DNA of 64,000 nucleotides from Hysterangium stoloniferum (lineage: Eukaryota; Basidiomycota; Agaricomycetes; Hysterangiales; Hysterangiaceae). The position numbers and the translations under genes are program-made. Below the pieces are notes generated by a model. It was not told where the DNA came from and searched no databases. It saw only the letters and a program-made list of their open reading frames with translations. The stretch is taken from the NCBI GenBank assembly GCA_015178975.1, contig WHVD01000001.1, forward strand, positions 4,030,001 to 4,094,000, read 5' to 3'. Shown piece after piece: positions 23,880-34,156 of the stretch (its first letter is position 1; each line of letters opens with the position of its first letter).

Positions 23880-25198
23880 TGTTAAGAACTAGAATAGGAG
23901 GTTTGGGGAACTGATGGGGACTGAATGGAAGGACTTGGCTTCAGCTTATGTGCTGCACCCTGACAAAGGTACCGTCAAATGTCCTTATATTTCAAACATA
24001 TAGGGTAATACTCAGTGATTGGACACTGAGCCATATGTGAACAGTTGGAAACTGAAGTGACAAATATTGAAGTCAAGGTCAAAGTTGTAAATGTAGGTTG
24101 GGTTGTGAAATTGGATGGCATCGGAATGCGGAGATGGTGAACAGATAGCAGAGTCAGAGACTAGAGGTGTATCTAAGTCGATATTCTGATTGCTTAGTAG
24201 CTACATTACAGCAGGTTTATATACAAGTTATCAGTGTCTAGAAAATACTAACTAAGGGAAGAGTGGAAATACCCCAAAGACAAATAAAGTTGACCAGAAT
24301 AACCAACGGCAGTAACTACGAAAAAGGAAACAGTCCATGAGTTACAGGTGTATATATGGGCATATGTGAAACAGATCATCAAAAGGATAAAAGGACATAT
24401 CAAAGTATAACCAGATAGTATGGGTATAACTTGACAGGGTTGTAAGTGGTGTTGGGAGGATAGTCACACTTCATTGAATATACAAAATTTTATGGAAAAG
24501 TCCTCATATTTTTAAGTGAGACTATTTCCTTTGGCTAATGACTATATGTTTTAGGAGTTTATATTTCGTTACCACAAAATTTCATCTTTAAAACTATGCA
24601 CAAATGTCATGGTTAACCAAAACTATTTGGGTTATGACTTAATCTTTGGGATGAGATGCATTCTCTAGTATCTCTGTGACTTTTACAATGTCCACAAACA
24701 TTATAGTTAACCAAAATTATTTGGGTTATGACTTAATATTTGGGATGTCACCTAATCTTTGGGATAAGATTGTATATTATGCAAACTTTCAAATATAGTT
24801 CATATAATTCAAATTTATTTGGTTTAGAAAGTTAACCAGAACTATCTGTCCAACCAATCCATGTTGTGGAATTTATCCCCAAAAGGATAATCTATATATG
24901 TTTGTTTGACTAACCTTTGTCAGATACAAGATAAATATTAATATTTCCTTATTCTCCAGAATGTCATCTGATAGACTGAATTTGATTAAATATTAATTTT
25001 ACAACAAATAATATAAATATATATACTTTAGTGGATAAATAACTTTTAAAGTTTTGGGTTATCCTCCTTGATTGCCATGAAAGTGTACATCAGTGTCAGG
25101 TATACCGACAGTTGCCGATATGAGGATGTGAACAATAACTTGGTGTTGTAAGCTGGTAGTATCATCAGTTACCTTTGGGTTGCAACACAGTCATAACA
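23880..25198 (-). mobile_element. Solo LTR, family B (TSD GTAGG), with an insertion
   Basis: Starts TGTTAAGAAC and ends CAGTCATAACA, with perfect GTAGG at 23875-23879 and 25199-25203. Stem-loop at 23937-23959. Without the inserted 613-bp element the LTR is about 703 bp and collinear with 18847-19676. Confidence 0.92.
24455..25067. mobile_element. 613-bp MITE-like element (TIR GGAGGATA, TSD TTG)
   Basis: 8-bp inverted ends, GGAGGATA (24455-24462) and TATCCTCC (25060-25067), are flanked by TTG (24452-24454 and 25068-25070). Excision rejoins GTAAGTGGTG with TTGATTGCC, as in the uninterrupted family B LTR. The interior is AT-rich with internal repeats (GGTTATGACTTAAT at about 24635 and 24726) and has no ORF. 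A 3-bp duplication and short ends fit a PIF/Harbinger-like non-autonomous element; that assignment is an inference. Confidence 0.75.
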
Positions 25199-25203
25199 GT
25201 AGG

Positions 25204-26319
25204 CCCTTAGATGATTCATCCTCTAAGTCATCCACCTCTTGGGATGTTGTTGGCTCCTCCAGTTCTGTGGCAATCCTGCTGAGGACTCTATTTTCTCCTC
25301 CTCACCTTTAGGCAACATTGTAGCCCTTCACAGGCAACTCCTGGCTCATTTGGGCATTTTACAGCCCTTCAACTTCTGGCCAGTCATGTATCCTCAGGGT
25401 ACCTGGACTTCCTGGTGCTCATTCAGCACATTCTCAGAGCCTGGACTTTCTGGTTTGCATCAGCATGTTCCTGGAACCCCCAGACCTCCTAGTTCTATGA
25501 CTATCAGCCTGCTTGCAGTCCTTTCTAAACTTCTTGATGTCACCAGTGTATTCTCATAACCCATGGACTCCTCTGTTCCATCCAGCATACTGTATTCCTG
25601 TAACCTCCAGAGTTCCTGGTCTTCACCCTGCAATTCCTCGACTTTCCAGTTCACATGCAACATATTCCTGGAACAGGACTTCCTGGTTTTGTGATACACA
25701 GCCCATTCGAAGTTAGAACAAGTCCTGCCCCACCCTCAGAATATCCATGGCTTTTCCCCATGGTTTTTCCCTGTGGTTTAAGGTCCACCTGTCCTTGGAA
25801 CTCCCATGGCTTTCCCTGTGGATGTGAAGAGTCAATAGATTCTGACCGCTCAATATACGAAGTATAGCATTTATTCAACTACTACTAGCAGGTATTGACC
25901 GTTCAGTACAATACCGTAGATTACTAGACTGGCCGTACTAGCAAGGAGACACGCAACGCGTCACAAGAGCAACTGTACAGTTGCTCTTGACGGCTAGAAT
26001 GAAAAGATGAAAGAGTTGACCTTCACAGTACAACTCGTAGCTAGAAGTAAGATAGATAATCAACGAGAAGCTGAATATCTAAAGTAAAGAGATAGTAGCG
26101 CGAGTCGACTATAATGTCGACGAGCGCAAAGACCTTAGAGTGGAACTCGACCTTTGTGGTTCGAGTTCAAAGTCTGTTAGTACGCGAGAGATTACTACCT
26201 TTATAGGTAGTTGAGACGTTACCCTTGACACCTCTCGCTATTCAACGTCTGGGTCGTTTACGAGGTGGTGTCTGCTGGGTAAAAAGTGTCTATCGTTTGG
26301 CGCCGAGAGCACCCATAGG
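25204..26319. other. Non-coding interval with a perfect palindrome
   Basis: 25239-25870 has weak ORFs built from repeated TCCTGGAAC / GACTTCCTGG phrases, which I do not consider a gene. 25964-25989 is a perfect 26-bp palindrome (half-site CAAGAGCAACTGT). 26000-26320 has regularly spaced GTAG/TCGAC motifs. It may be an old LTR or leader into which the Tc1 element inserted. Confidence 0.5.
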
Positions 26320-26321
26320 TA

Positions 26322-27925
26322 CAGTGACTTACAAAACGTATCCAATGTTTTGTAGTTTCAGCTTATATATGCTATATCCCAGTAGATAAAATAGTAGAAA
26401 TCACCAAAATATTTGTGAACATGACCTATCATGTATATATTTATATGGTAGAACTATATTATGTAATATCCATATATGGAAACACTATGAATATTTCAAT
26501 GGAGAGCATTCATTGGATACGTTTTGTAACTGACCCATTTAGGCAGGAAATTACTAGTATTTAGTACTTAGTGTAGCCACCCTTTGCCTTTAATACATCT
26601 GAAGCCCTCCTAGGCATACTTTAAATCAAATCCTGACACACCTTTTCATCAATATTGTACCATTCATCCACCACCCTCTCCCACAACTCTTCCATCCCCT
26701 GGGGTGCATTCTCATACCCTGCCAACCTCCTCTTCAGGTTATTCCATAGGTGTTCAATGGGATTCAAGTCAGGAGACTGTGCTGGCCATGAGAGAACCCT
26801 GAAACCATTTTCTTGGAACAAATTCTGGGCCTTCTTGCAGGTATGCTTGGAGTCATTGTCTTGCTGGAAGATGATACCATTGGCAGATTTACCATAGTCC
26901 TTAAGACTGGCTTGCAGGTCATCCTCCAGAACCTGGATGTAGAGATCCCCATCAATCCTTCCATCCCTCTTGCATGCATACCCAACCCCCTCCCACAGCA
27001 TGCACCCCCAAACCATTAAAGATCCACCACCAAACTTCAGGGTTCCCTCAACCAGCCTGTCACTCAAGCCCTCCCCTGCCTTTTTCCACACCCACTTCCT
27101 GCCATCTGACCCCAGCCTATTAATTTTGGTCTCATCAGACCACACCACCTTCTTCCAATCCTCCAGAGTCCAATCCTGATGTGCCAAAGCAAAATCCATC
27201 CTCTCCTTCCTATGCCTCTTAGAAAGAAGAGGCCTTTTCTTCTTTACCACAGGCTTCATCCCAGCTGCCTTGAGTCCACAATGCACTGTTTAAGGATTGA
27301 GTGACTGGTTGGTGATAGTGCAAAGTGCCTTTGTTGCATCTACAGCTGTATCAGCCTTTCCAGGGCTGATAAGGTGTTGTGCAAAATGGATGTTGGCTGT
27401 GGAGAGTTTGGAAGGGTGACCACCAGAGGACTTAGAAAGGTGGGAACAGTGTTTAGAACAAAGTCTAGAGATAGTAGCATAGCTATAGCCAGTAGAAACT
27501 GAAATATGTCTGGCAGAATGGCCAGCATTGAGTAGAAAAAGGATCTCATACTGGGCAGCAGTGGAAAGGGGATGCATAGTTAGAATTGAGGGAATCTTAG
27601 CTGAGAAAGCCCTTCTACTTATACTGTAGTATAGAATGATCACATGGAATGTTGAAAAACATAAACAACAGCAAACAATCAACATAGGCACATGGTTTTC
27701 ATGCTAGAACCTGTCAGTTACAAAACATATCCAATGAACCCTCTCCATTAAAATATTCATAGTTTTTCCATATATGGATATTACATAATATAGTTCTACC
27801 ATATACATATATACATGATAGGTCATGTTCACAAATATTTTGGTGATTTCTACTATTTTATCTACTGGGATATAGCATATATAAACTGAAACTACAAAAC
27901 ATTGGATACGTTTTGTAAGTCACTG
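26322..27925. mobile_element. Tc1-type transposon with about 212-bp inverted repeats
   Basis: Ends CAGTGACTTACAAAACG ... CGTTTTGTAAGTCACTG are flanked by TA (26320-26321 and 27926-27927). Left repeat about 26322-26533, right repeat about 27712-27925. Each long repeat has the terminal motif ACAAAACGTATCCAATG at its outer end and an inverted copy at its inner end, giving four potential transposase sites. The interior encodes one transposase on the minus strand. Confidence 0.93.
26561..27577 (-). pseudogene. Tc1 (DD34E) transposase with two in-frame stops
   Basis: Cut-and-paste transposase of the Tc1/mariner family, read from ATG at 27577. The N-terminal helix-turn-helix (GHSARHISVSTGYSYATISRL) is followed by the DDE_3 catalytic core: VVWSDETKINR with the first Asp, IIFQQDNDSKHT with the second Asp, and SPDLNPIEHLW with the Glu, 34 residues apart, as in the family. 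Reading is stopped by TAA at about 27288-27290, where the family usually has a Gln-like codon in NQSL..TV, and again by TAA at 26621-26623, just before the conserved tail SMPRRASDVLKAKGGYTKY, which ends at the true stop 26561-26563. No frameshift is needed. Length without the stops is about 336 residues, normal for the family. Two point mutations therefore silence an otherwise well-kept gene, which suggests recent inactivation. The element's inverted ends look intact and could still be mobilised in trans (inference). Confidence 0.92.
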
Positions 27926-28107
27926 TATACACAAGACTTCAAACTAAGAAATACGGGTATGCTCGAAGGATATAGGGAATTAAAGAAAAGAAATAGAAAC
28001 TAGATAATATAGTACTATAATGTGCATAATAATCCACTGTCCAATTATGCATATATGCATACCCTTCACAGTGCCCCCCAGTTCGAAGGGATGTGCTATA
28101 CAAGGTG

Positions 28108-29187
28108 TCAAAGAGTATCTGGGACACTGCCCCAAGCCTCCTGTGAGGATCCCCCAAGGTCCAAAATGATGTTTCCCCATCGTTCCCTTTTTACTCTGAA
28201 GGATTCGGCTATTCTCGCCCGAGCCAAATCACTAGAATTCCTGTACAAGGAGTCAGCCCATCGTCTGTAGGCTTTCTCTCTGCAACGAATGACTGCGCGG
28301 ACACTAACCGGCGGAGTGGAAATCCACGCGAGAAGAGGAGCGTTGGGGAGGGGAAATGAAGACGCGGGTAGCGGGGCAGGAATGTGTGGCTGTGTAGTGG
28401 TCTCTGTGGGAGGCGTCAGGACGAGGGCCTCGAGTAAATCTACTAAGTCAGCAATAGAGAGGACACTCGCTGAGTCTGGGGGCAGACGGTGAAGCTCCAC
28501 TATGATGTGCTGGAACATAGAGAGTTTAATCTCCTGTGCTGCTCGCGCAAAGTTCTTCCCCTCTGCGAGATCCTCGAAGGAGAGATAGAAATCCTCCATT
28601 ATCTCCGACAACGGAGCCAGACCGCAACAACCCTTAAGGCTCCCGTGAAGGACCGGTTGCTGAAGTACCAGCACTAGCTGTGATAGCACCCTTCTGACAG
28701 GAAACTGTTCGGAAGGGTAGTTAACAGCTACTTGCATCCAGAAAGTTGTGGATACGGGCTCAGTGGGGGGAAGCGGGCTGTCGAGGACGGGAATAGGGGA
28801 TTGCTCTTGGAGAGGAGTGGTGGCTTTCTGCATCTCCTTTGCCTTTCTGCTTTCCATGGGAACGATGATGTCCAGTGTAGGAGGGTCCAAATCGACATCC
28901 ATTCGCTCTTGTGGAAGGTCCTGGATAGGGCTACCTAAGGACACACAATATGAATACGGAGAGTTGGGAGGGATACCCGGTGATGGCGGAAGTGGGGTCG
29001 GGACCGGTATAGCTTTCGGGGAGGGAGAGAGACGAGGCGCCAGAATCGGGGCTGAGGGAGTGTGTGCTGGAAGGAGGATGGGAAGGGGCCTCGACGTTGG
29101 TGAAAGGCGTGGGACTGGAATCGGGGAAGGTTCACGTTGGGCTGAGGGAGTGTGTGCCGGGTGAAGGATGGGAGGGGGCATCGACAT
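28108..29187 (-). CDS. Proline-rich hypothetical protein, gag-like
   Basis: An open frame of 359 residues. The first third is built from diverged proline-rich repeats (LPILLPAHTPSAP, PRLSPSPKAIPVPTPL). The C-terminal two thirds are more globular, with segments FWMQVAVNYPSEQFPVRRVLSQL, MEDFYLSFEDLAEG and a basic Arg-rich end (RCREKAYRRWADSLYRN, ARIAESFRVKRERWG). I do not recognise a domain. It lies in the same orientation as the upstream frames at 29585-29926 and 30163-30558, which look like the N-terminal part of the same product, interrupted by repeats at 29284-29600. The context between transposons suggests a Gag-type or structural protein of a retroelement rather than a host gene; this is inference. 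The start is not certain. Confidence 0.4.
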   Translation of the reverse strand: MSMPPPILHPAHTPSAQREPSPIPVPRLSPTSRPLPILLPAHTPSAPILAPRLSPSPKAIPVPTPLPPSPGIPPNSPYSYCVSLGSPIQDLPQERMDVDLDPPTLDIIVPMESRKAKEMQKATTPLQEQSPIPVLDSPLPPTEPVSTTFWMQVAVNYPSEQFPVRRVLSQLVLVLQQPVLHGSLKGCCGLAPLSEIMEDFYLSFEDLAEGKNFARAAQEIKLSMFQHIIVELHRLPPDSASVLSIADLVDLLEALVLTPPTETTTQPHIPAPLPASSFPLPNAPLLAWISTPPVSVRAVIRCREKAYRRWADSLYRNSSDLARARIAESFRVKRERWGNIILDLGGSSQEAWGSVPDTL

Positions 29188-29283
29188 CCTAAGTGAGGTT
29201 GGGACCGGTACAGCTTTTGGGGAGGGAGGTAGATGAGGCGTTAGAATCGGGGCTGAGGGAGTGTGTGCTGGGTGAATGATGGG

Positions 29284-29600
29284 AAGGGGCCTCTGTTAAA
29301 TGTGACCTGTGACTTACTGTGACACATGACACACACAAGTCTGAGGAAAGTTGTTACTATTCAGGTCACTAACTACAAGCTTATATATGTTATACATCAG
29401 TAGGCTTGTCAGCTGTCAAAAGTGACAGCTGGTTGACAGCTGTCAGAAGTGACAGCTGATTGACAGCTTGAATGGAAACTGACAGCTGATTGACAGCTGG
29501 AATACAAACTGACAGCTGATTGACAGCTGTCATGGGAAATGAACTGGAAATACTCTGGAACATGCTGGAAGCTTCTAGAAGGTTCTAGAAGGTTCCAGAA
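29284..29600. repeat. Insert with GACAGCTGATTGACAGCTG tandem repeats
   Basis: About 29405-29535 repeats GACAGCTG/GATTGACAGCTG five to six times. The flanks contain AACTACAAGCTTATATATG and a run of GGTTCTAGAAGGTTC. The flanking coding frames (28108-29187 and 29585-29926) share a duplicated phrase (TCCCACG/CCGGAATCG) on both sides, so this looks like an insertion into the gag-like gene. Confidence 0.6.
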
Positions 29601-30558
29601 GGTCTTGGAGACAGTGGAGGCAGTTTTAACAGCCTCGACATTGGCAAAAGACGTGGGACCGGAATCGTGGAAGGTTCACGTTCCAGTGACTGTTGACTAG
29701 GGCGGTGACCCCTCCAGACTCTGGATGACGGTCTCCGTGTTTGTCTTTGGTTGGGGTCGCTGGTTACGAAGCAAACTTTCGACGGGAGGAGGAACCCTTC
29801 ATGGCAATCCTCTCCCAGATATCGGATGCTGTACGCACCATTCCTGTTCTCGTCTTCCTCCTCATCCTCATCCGAGGAAAAATCAATTGGTCCCCTACGG
29901 TATCCCTTTTCTCGCTGGGGCAACATTTGACCGTCCCCTCAGGTAAGAACTATTCGTTGCAATTTAATGCATTGAAGTAGTTCCCAGTCATAAAAGATGG
30001 TACCCTCCTTCTCCTTCCAGCTCTTGGTTCCCGTCGTCCTAATGCAAGGCGTCCCACCCTCACTATCATCAGTCTCCGCGAAGTCGGCCCATTTCTCTCC
30101 TGGGGGGGAAGGATCGGTGCGGAAGCTCTGTTTCCGAATTGTGCTCTGTACTCACGCCGCTGTCACTTGGAGGGGACTCCTTCTCTTGCTCCCCTCGTCT
30201 CCTGTTGACTTCTATACTCAGCGCGCCTTTCTCTTTTGCGGGTGAGCCTCCTTGCGTTGTGTTCTTCCATAAACGTTTCCTGCCTCCGCATAGTAGCAGT
30301 GACTTCCTCTGATGACGGTCTGATGGAGGGCCCTAACGGCTTGCTCCAATCCATACTGGTATTTCCCCCCGGCTCATCGCCAAAGGAGAAAGTCGACAGG
30401 GGGGTTGATTCTTGGGTACCCCGATTGCTCTCGACATTGTCTGTACGAGGCATGTGGGTGATGAATCCCCCACTGGTCGTGGATGTACTGGCTGTCGGGG
30501 CCCACGGGACCTTTTTGAACTTAGGGAGGACTTGCTTGTTTTGTTGGAATGGGAGCAT
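29585..30558 (-). pseudogene. Gag-like coding fragments
   Basis: Two minus-strand open blocks. 30558-30163 encodes a 131-residue polar protein (STFSFGDEPGGNTSMDW, then RPSSEEVTATMRRQE and a basic RRLTRKRERRAEYRSQQE end). 29926-29585 encodes an acidic stretch (DFSSDEDEEEDENRNG). Composition and layout resemble the N-terminal part of basidiomycete Ty3/Gypsy Gag proteins (recalled, not searched). The linking sequence 29927-30162 has no clean frame, so either introns or decay separate the blocks. Confidence 0.4.
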
Positions 30559-30920
30559 TGTAGCACGATAAAGTGGTGAAGTTGAAGGTAGAGGGAAGGG
30601 CTGTAGATAGGTGAAGGATGTGGTATGAAAGATAAAGAAAATTTATGCAAATTTACGTGTACTTTTCTTTTTTATATATATTGAATTGAAACTCCGCTCG
30701 GTTGGTCATTAAATAAAATTCATTAATTGTGGCTGCGTTTTGGGTAAATGTGTCCGCCACCAATTAGTGGTTGTCCCAATCGACCGGAGGGATAGAAAAA
30801 TGAAAGAGAATAAAAGCCAATGAGATGGCTCGCTGAATGACTGAGATATTTCTGAAAGGAAGTTACAAAAGAAATGGAATAAATGATAGAATAGATGATT
30901 CCTTGAGCGCATATATCCCG

Positions 30921-33140
30921 TTAAATTTTGAACAGCGCCTTGTATGCCCTCAGAAGTGCCGGAGCATTTCTGAGGTTAGTGCTGCTTAACCACAAATCCT
31001 CTTCGGGTCCATAATCTTTCCAGCGCACCCTAAATAGCAGACGATTTTGCTGTTTTCTATGTCCAACAATAGCTTCAACTTCATATTCTTCATGATCTGA
31101 TTTCAACTCTCTTAGGTTCTCAAGTTGGGGTCTTGGACCTAGGTTGGGAGGAGAGGGTTGATATTTCCGCAGATGATCCCGATTAATGACTGGATGCATT
31201 GGATACTCCAGGGGAATCTTAAGCCTAAATACTTGAGAGTTCAATTTCTCAAGGACCTCGAATGGTCCAATCCGTCTTTGTATTAGTTTCTTCCCCGTTC
31301 CCTTGACTTCCACCAGTTCGAGGGAGTGGGGGTTCACCAATACAAAGTCTCCCTCGGAGATATCTTCTACAGGTCTTTGCTTCTTGTTATACGCTCGTGC
31401 TTGAATCTCTTGGGCTTGAGCAATTGAATCCCACGCCATCTGTTGATGATTCTCTAGTTCAAGAATCCATTGGTCGGCCATAGGGCTGTCTGATAGTTCT
31501 CTAGGAACTAGGGGTTCGTCACCTCCTAGAACTCGAGACATCCCTCTCGGGAGGTATCCCAGTAATAAGAAGGCCGGAGCGTAGTTCGTTGAACTGTGAA
31601 CGGTTGAGTTGTACGCGTGGACTACCACCTCAATCCATTGGGACCAGCTCTCCTTAGCAGAAGCACAATAGGCTCGAAGCATTTGTTCTATGGTCGCATT
31701 CATATTTTCCATCTGTCCATCCGTTTGGGGATGATGGGCAGAAGATACCACAAGGGTGGTGCCATAAATCTTACAGACTTCCCGCCAGAACCTGCAGGTC
31801 CATCTCTTGTCCCAATCGCAGATTATTTGAGAGGGTAGTCCGAAGGGGCTGGCCACCTGTTTGACAAACATTCGTGCAAATCCTTCAGCCATAAGGTTCG
31901 AGAAAGTAGGTATTGTAATAGCGAAATGCGTTAATTTATCAACGGCGACGAAAACTGCTGAATACAAATCCTTTCCCGAGTCAGGTAGTCCAGTGATCAG
32001 GTCCATAGAAACTACTTCGAAAGGCCTAAAAGGTACATCGGCAGGTCTAAGGGCTCCTTGATGAGCGGTGTGATCAATTTTGGTCTTTTGGCAGATGTCA
32101 CAGGTACACGCGTACGACACGCAATCTTGCAGTATTTTTGGCCAAAAGAACCGGTCTTTCATTAGGTTGAACAACCGCTGACCTCCAGTGTGCGCTCCCT
32201 CAAAAGGATTATCATGTACCAATCTTAAAATAGAGTTAGTCATGGTTCTGGGCACGCAAACTCGACTTTTCCAGTCCGAGTCACGAAAGTACAGGAGTCT
32301 GTTTGCTCCTACAAAGTAGTGAGAAGGGGTAACAACCGCATTGGGTGAGGGGGTATCTAGAGCGTAGAGGTTTCTGAAGACTGGGTCCTTCGAGTATCCT
32401 TCTAGAAATTTCTTTATATATCCCTCCTCGATACTGATTAGCAGCTGAGGATGACGCAGTGCAAAGTCGGACTCATCCTCCTGATCGTCCCTCACTGCAT
32501 TATGAAAATCCCATTCCGACTGTCGAACTTTCTGAGTTACTCCAAAAGGTTCCATGGAATCGTTTATGATCGAGAAGACCGCCTTCTTAGCAGGTTCGTC
32601 CTTCCATAGTTTTTCCTCAGTGCTTTTGTCCATAGAGGTCGAGGTGATAGCTTGTAAATCATCTCTAATAGGGCTCCCGAAGGCTGGTACCCGAGGGAGT
32701 CTGGACAATGGATCCACGTTACTGTGAACTCTTCCTGCTCGATGTAAAATTTCGAGACCTGGAAATGCAGCGTATATCGCCCCCCATGTGGCTAGTCGAC
32801 GATTAGTGTTCTCGTACGATCTAGCCCATTGCAGAGCTGCATGGTCCGTAATGAGTAGAACGTGTTCACCTTCAATAAAGGGTTGGAAGTGGACTAGTCC
32901 CTCCTTTGCTGCTAACGCTTCCCATTCAGTGGCAGAATAGTTACATTCAGCGCTTTTCAGCGTGCGACTCCAGTATGCAATGACTCGTTCAACGGTAACT
33001 TCGGTCACCTCAAAAGTGGGTCCCCATGAATCCGACCACTCAATCTCGGGCTGTTTGGTTTTGTACCGATGAACAAAGGACGGCACATCCTGCGCACGGT
33101 CAAAAGCTAACTTGGCTTGAGCATAGATTTTAGTGTCCAT
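30921..33140 (-). CDS. Ty3/Gypsy chromovirus pol fragment: RNase H, integrase, chromodomain
   Basis: An uninterrupted 739-residue frame. The N-terminal part is RNase H of the RT_RNaseH type (VIAYWSRTLKSAECNYSATE, LITDHAALQW, LEILHRAGRVHSNVDPLSR). Next is the integrase HHCC zinc domain (HDNPFEGAH and CTCDIC), then the DD35E core (VVSMDLITGLP, SQIICDWDKRW, HHPQTDGQMENMN) with 35 residues between the last Asp and Glu. A GPFEVLEKL-type domain leads to a C-terminal chromodomain (YEVEAIVGHRKQQ, FRVRWKDYGPEEDLWLSS), which directs integration to chromatin marks in this clade. Protease and reverse transcriptase are absent: the frame starts at RNase H and the sequence changes abruptly at 33141 (TGTTAGAATT, LTR-like). 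It is therefore 5'-truncated, yet carries no stop in 2.2 kb. A 3' non-coding tail (30559-30920) follows. Confidence 0.92.
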   Translation of the reverse strand: MDTKIYAQAKLAFDRAQDVPSFVHRYKTKQPEIEWSDSWGPTFEVTEVTVERVIAYWSRTLKSAECNYSATEWEALAAKEGLVHFQPFIEGEHVLLITDHAALQWARSYENTNRRLATWGAIYAAFPGLEILHRAGRVHSNVDPLSRLPRVPAFGSPIRDDLQAITSTSMDKSTEEKLWKDEPAKKAVFSIINDSMEPFGVTQKVRQSEWDFHNAVRDDQEDESDFALRHPQLLISIEEGYIKKFLEGYSKDPVFRNLYALDTPSPNAVVTPSHYFVGANRLLYFRDSDWKSRVCVPRTMTNSILRLVHDNPFEGAHTGGQRLFNLMKDRFFWPKILQDCVSYACTCDICQKTKIDHTAHQGALRPADVPFRPFEVVSMDLITGLPDSGKDLYSAVFVAVDKLTHFAITIPTFSNLMAEGFARMFVKQVASPFGLPSQIICDWDKRWTCRFWREVCKIYGTTLVVSSAHHPQTDGQMENMNATIEQMLRAYCASAKESWSQWIEVVVHAYNSTVHSSTNYAPAFLLLGYLPRGMSRVLGGDEPLVPRELSDSPMADQWILELENHQQMAWDSIAQAQEIQARAYNKKQRPVEDISEGDFVLVNPHSLELVEVKGTGKKLIQRRIGPFEVLEKLNSQVFRLKIPLEYPMHPVINRDHLRKYQPSPPNLGPRPQLENLRELKSDHEEYEVEAIVGHRKQQNRLLFRVRWKDYGPEEDLWLSSTNLRNAPALLRAYKALFKI

Positions 33141-33447
33141 TGTTAGAATTCAAGACCCATATTATTAGGGAGTCATGGATAAGTATAACAGACTGGGTAA
33201 CATAGTAACAGACTCTTAGTATTTATACAAGGTGACGCGGCCCTACATCCCCGTGTGTCCACAAGTTCCGGAGACCACCCCTTTGTCATTCTAAAAATAG
33301 AGACTGTTGTCCATGATGCTTTCCAACACTCCTCCTCAGCGTGGACAACAGTTAAGGTAAGCTCCTCCTCACGCATAGGAGTCTTCCTTTGGACAAGTCT
33401 CCGGAATAAATTTGGGATCAACTTTTTATCCGCCTTGTCGGGTCCCT
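33141..33447 (-). mobile_element. Possible LTR end next to the pol fragment
   Basis: On the minus strand this ends CTTGAATTCTAACA directly against the pol ATG and contains a TATA-like TGTATAAATACT about 90 bp upstream. It has the TGTTAG...-type terminus seen in other LTRs here. I could not find the other end or a target-site duplication. Confidence 0.35.
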
Positions 33448-33900
33448 ACAGTCGTCAGCCAGACAAACTTGCTGAGTCGCATACGGTAGGATGTAGCAGT
33501 CATCGGCCAGACTAAAATCTCCTTCTCAACTCGCATAGGCTTGTCTGAACATCGACGTTCTGTTAGACAATTGTAGAAATAAAGTAGATTGTTAATATTT
33601 AGAGTAGTCGTCGGCCAGAAAAGCTTGCTGAGTCGAATAAGGTAGGACTAAAATTCTCCTCCTCGAATCGCATAGCTTTGGTGTGCCGACAAGGGTACAA
33701 AATTTGAAGTGAATTTTAGGTCGTATAACGTAGGTCCAAAATAAAGCTTTCTGGGTCGTATAACGTAGGTCCAAAAAAGAGCTTGCTGGGTCGTATAACG
33801 TAGGTCCAAAATTCTCCTCCTCGGCCCCTGTAGGTCTTGTATAAGGACCGACGCATTGCTAGACAAGTAATAAAAAAGTAGTAGATTATTGAGGGTATTC
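33448..33900. repeat. Complex tandem repeats (GTCGGCCAGA / GGTCGTATAACGTAGGTCC)
   Basis: About three diverged units of about 150 bp share GTC-GCCAGA, CTTGCTGAGTCG, AAATTCTCCTCCTC and GACAA-TAGTAGATT. The middle unit contains a 45-bp subrepeat (GGTCGTATAACGTAGGTCC) three times. Non-coding; the ORFs here follow the repeat. Confidence 0.8.
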
Positions 33901-34156
33901 TAGAGTCGGATTTGGCCTAAAAGAAATCCATAAGGCAAGATGTCGAAGCTTCCTGCCCTGTTACGGTATTAAGGTCTTGGTCCAAAAAGTGGTATTGCCT
34001 CTTGATTATACATACACCCTATAAATGTGCCGTTAAGCTGGCATAGATTGTTGTTTCCTAATAATGCATATGCCTGTCAAATAATAGAAGGATCGAATGT
34101 CGAGGAAATGAAATATGAGTTTTATACTCAATAAATTGTGCCATAAATTTTGTTGC

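Noticed and set aside
22728-23892. Long ORFs of 330-380 residues on both strands
   Set aside because: They are read-through of a 10-bp repeat lacking stops in all frames; flanking sequence has no coding character.
25239-25878. Overlapping ORFs on both strands
   Set aside because: They follow repeated TCCTGGAAC-type phrases and show no protein-like features.
26353-26380. TTCAGCTTATATATGCTATATCCC in the Tc1 inverted repeat, similar to the LTR stem-loop
   Set aside because: It shares only about ten bases, and the outer stem does not pair, so it is probably chance.
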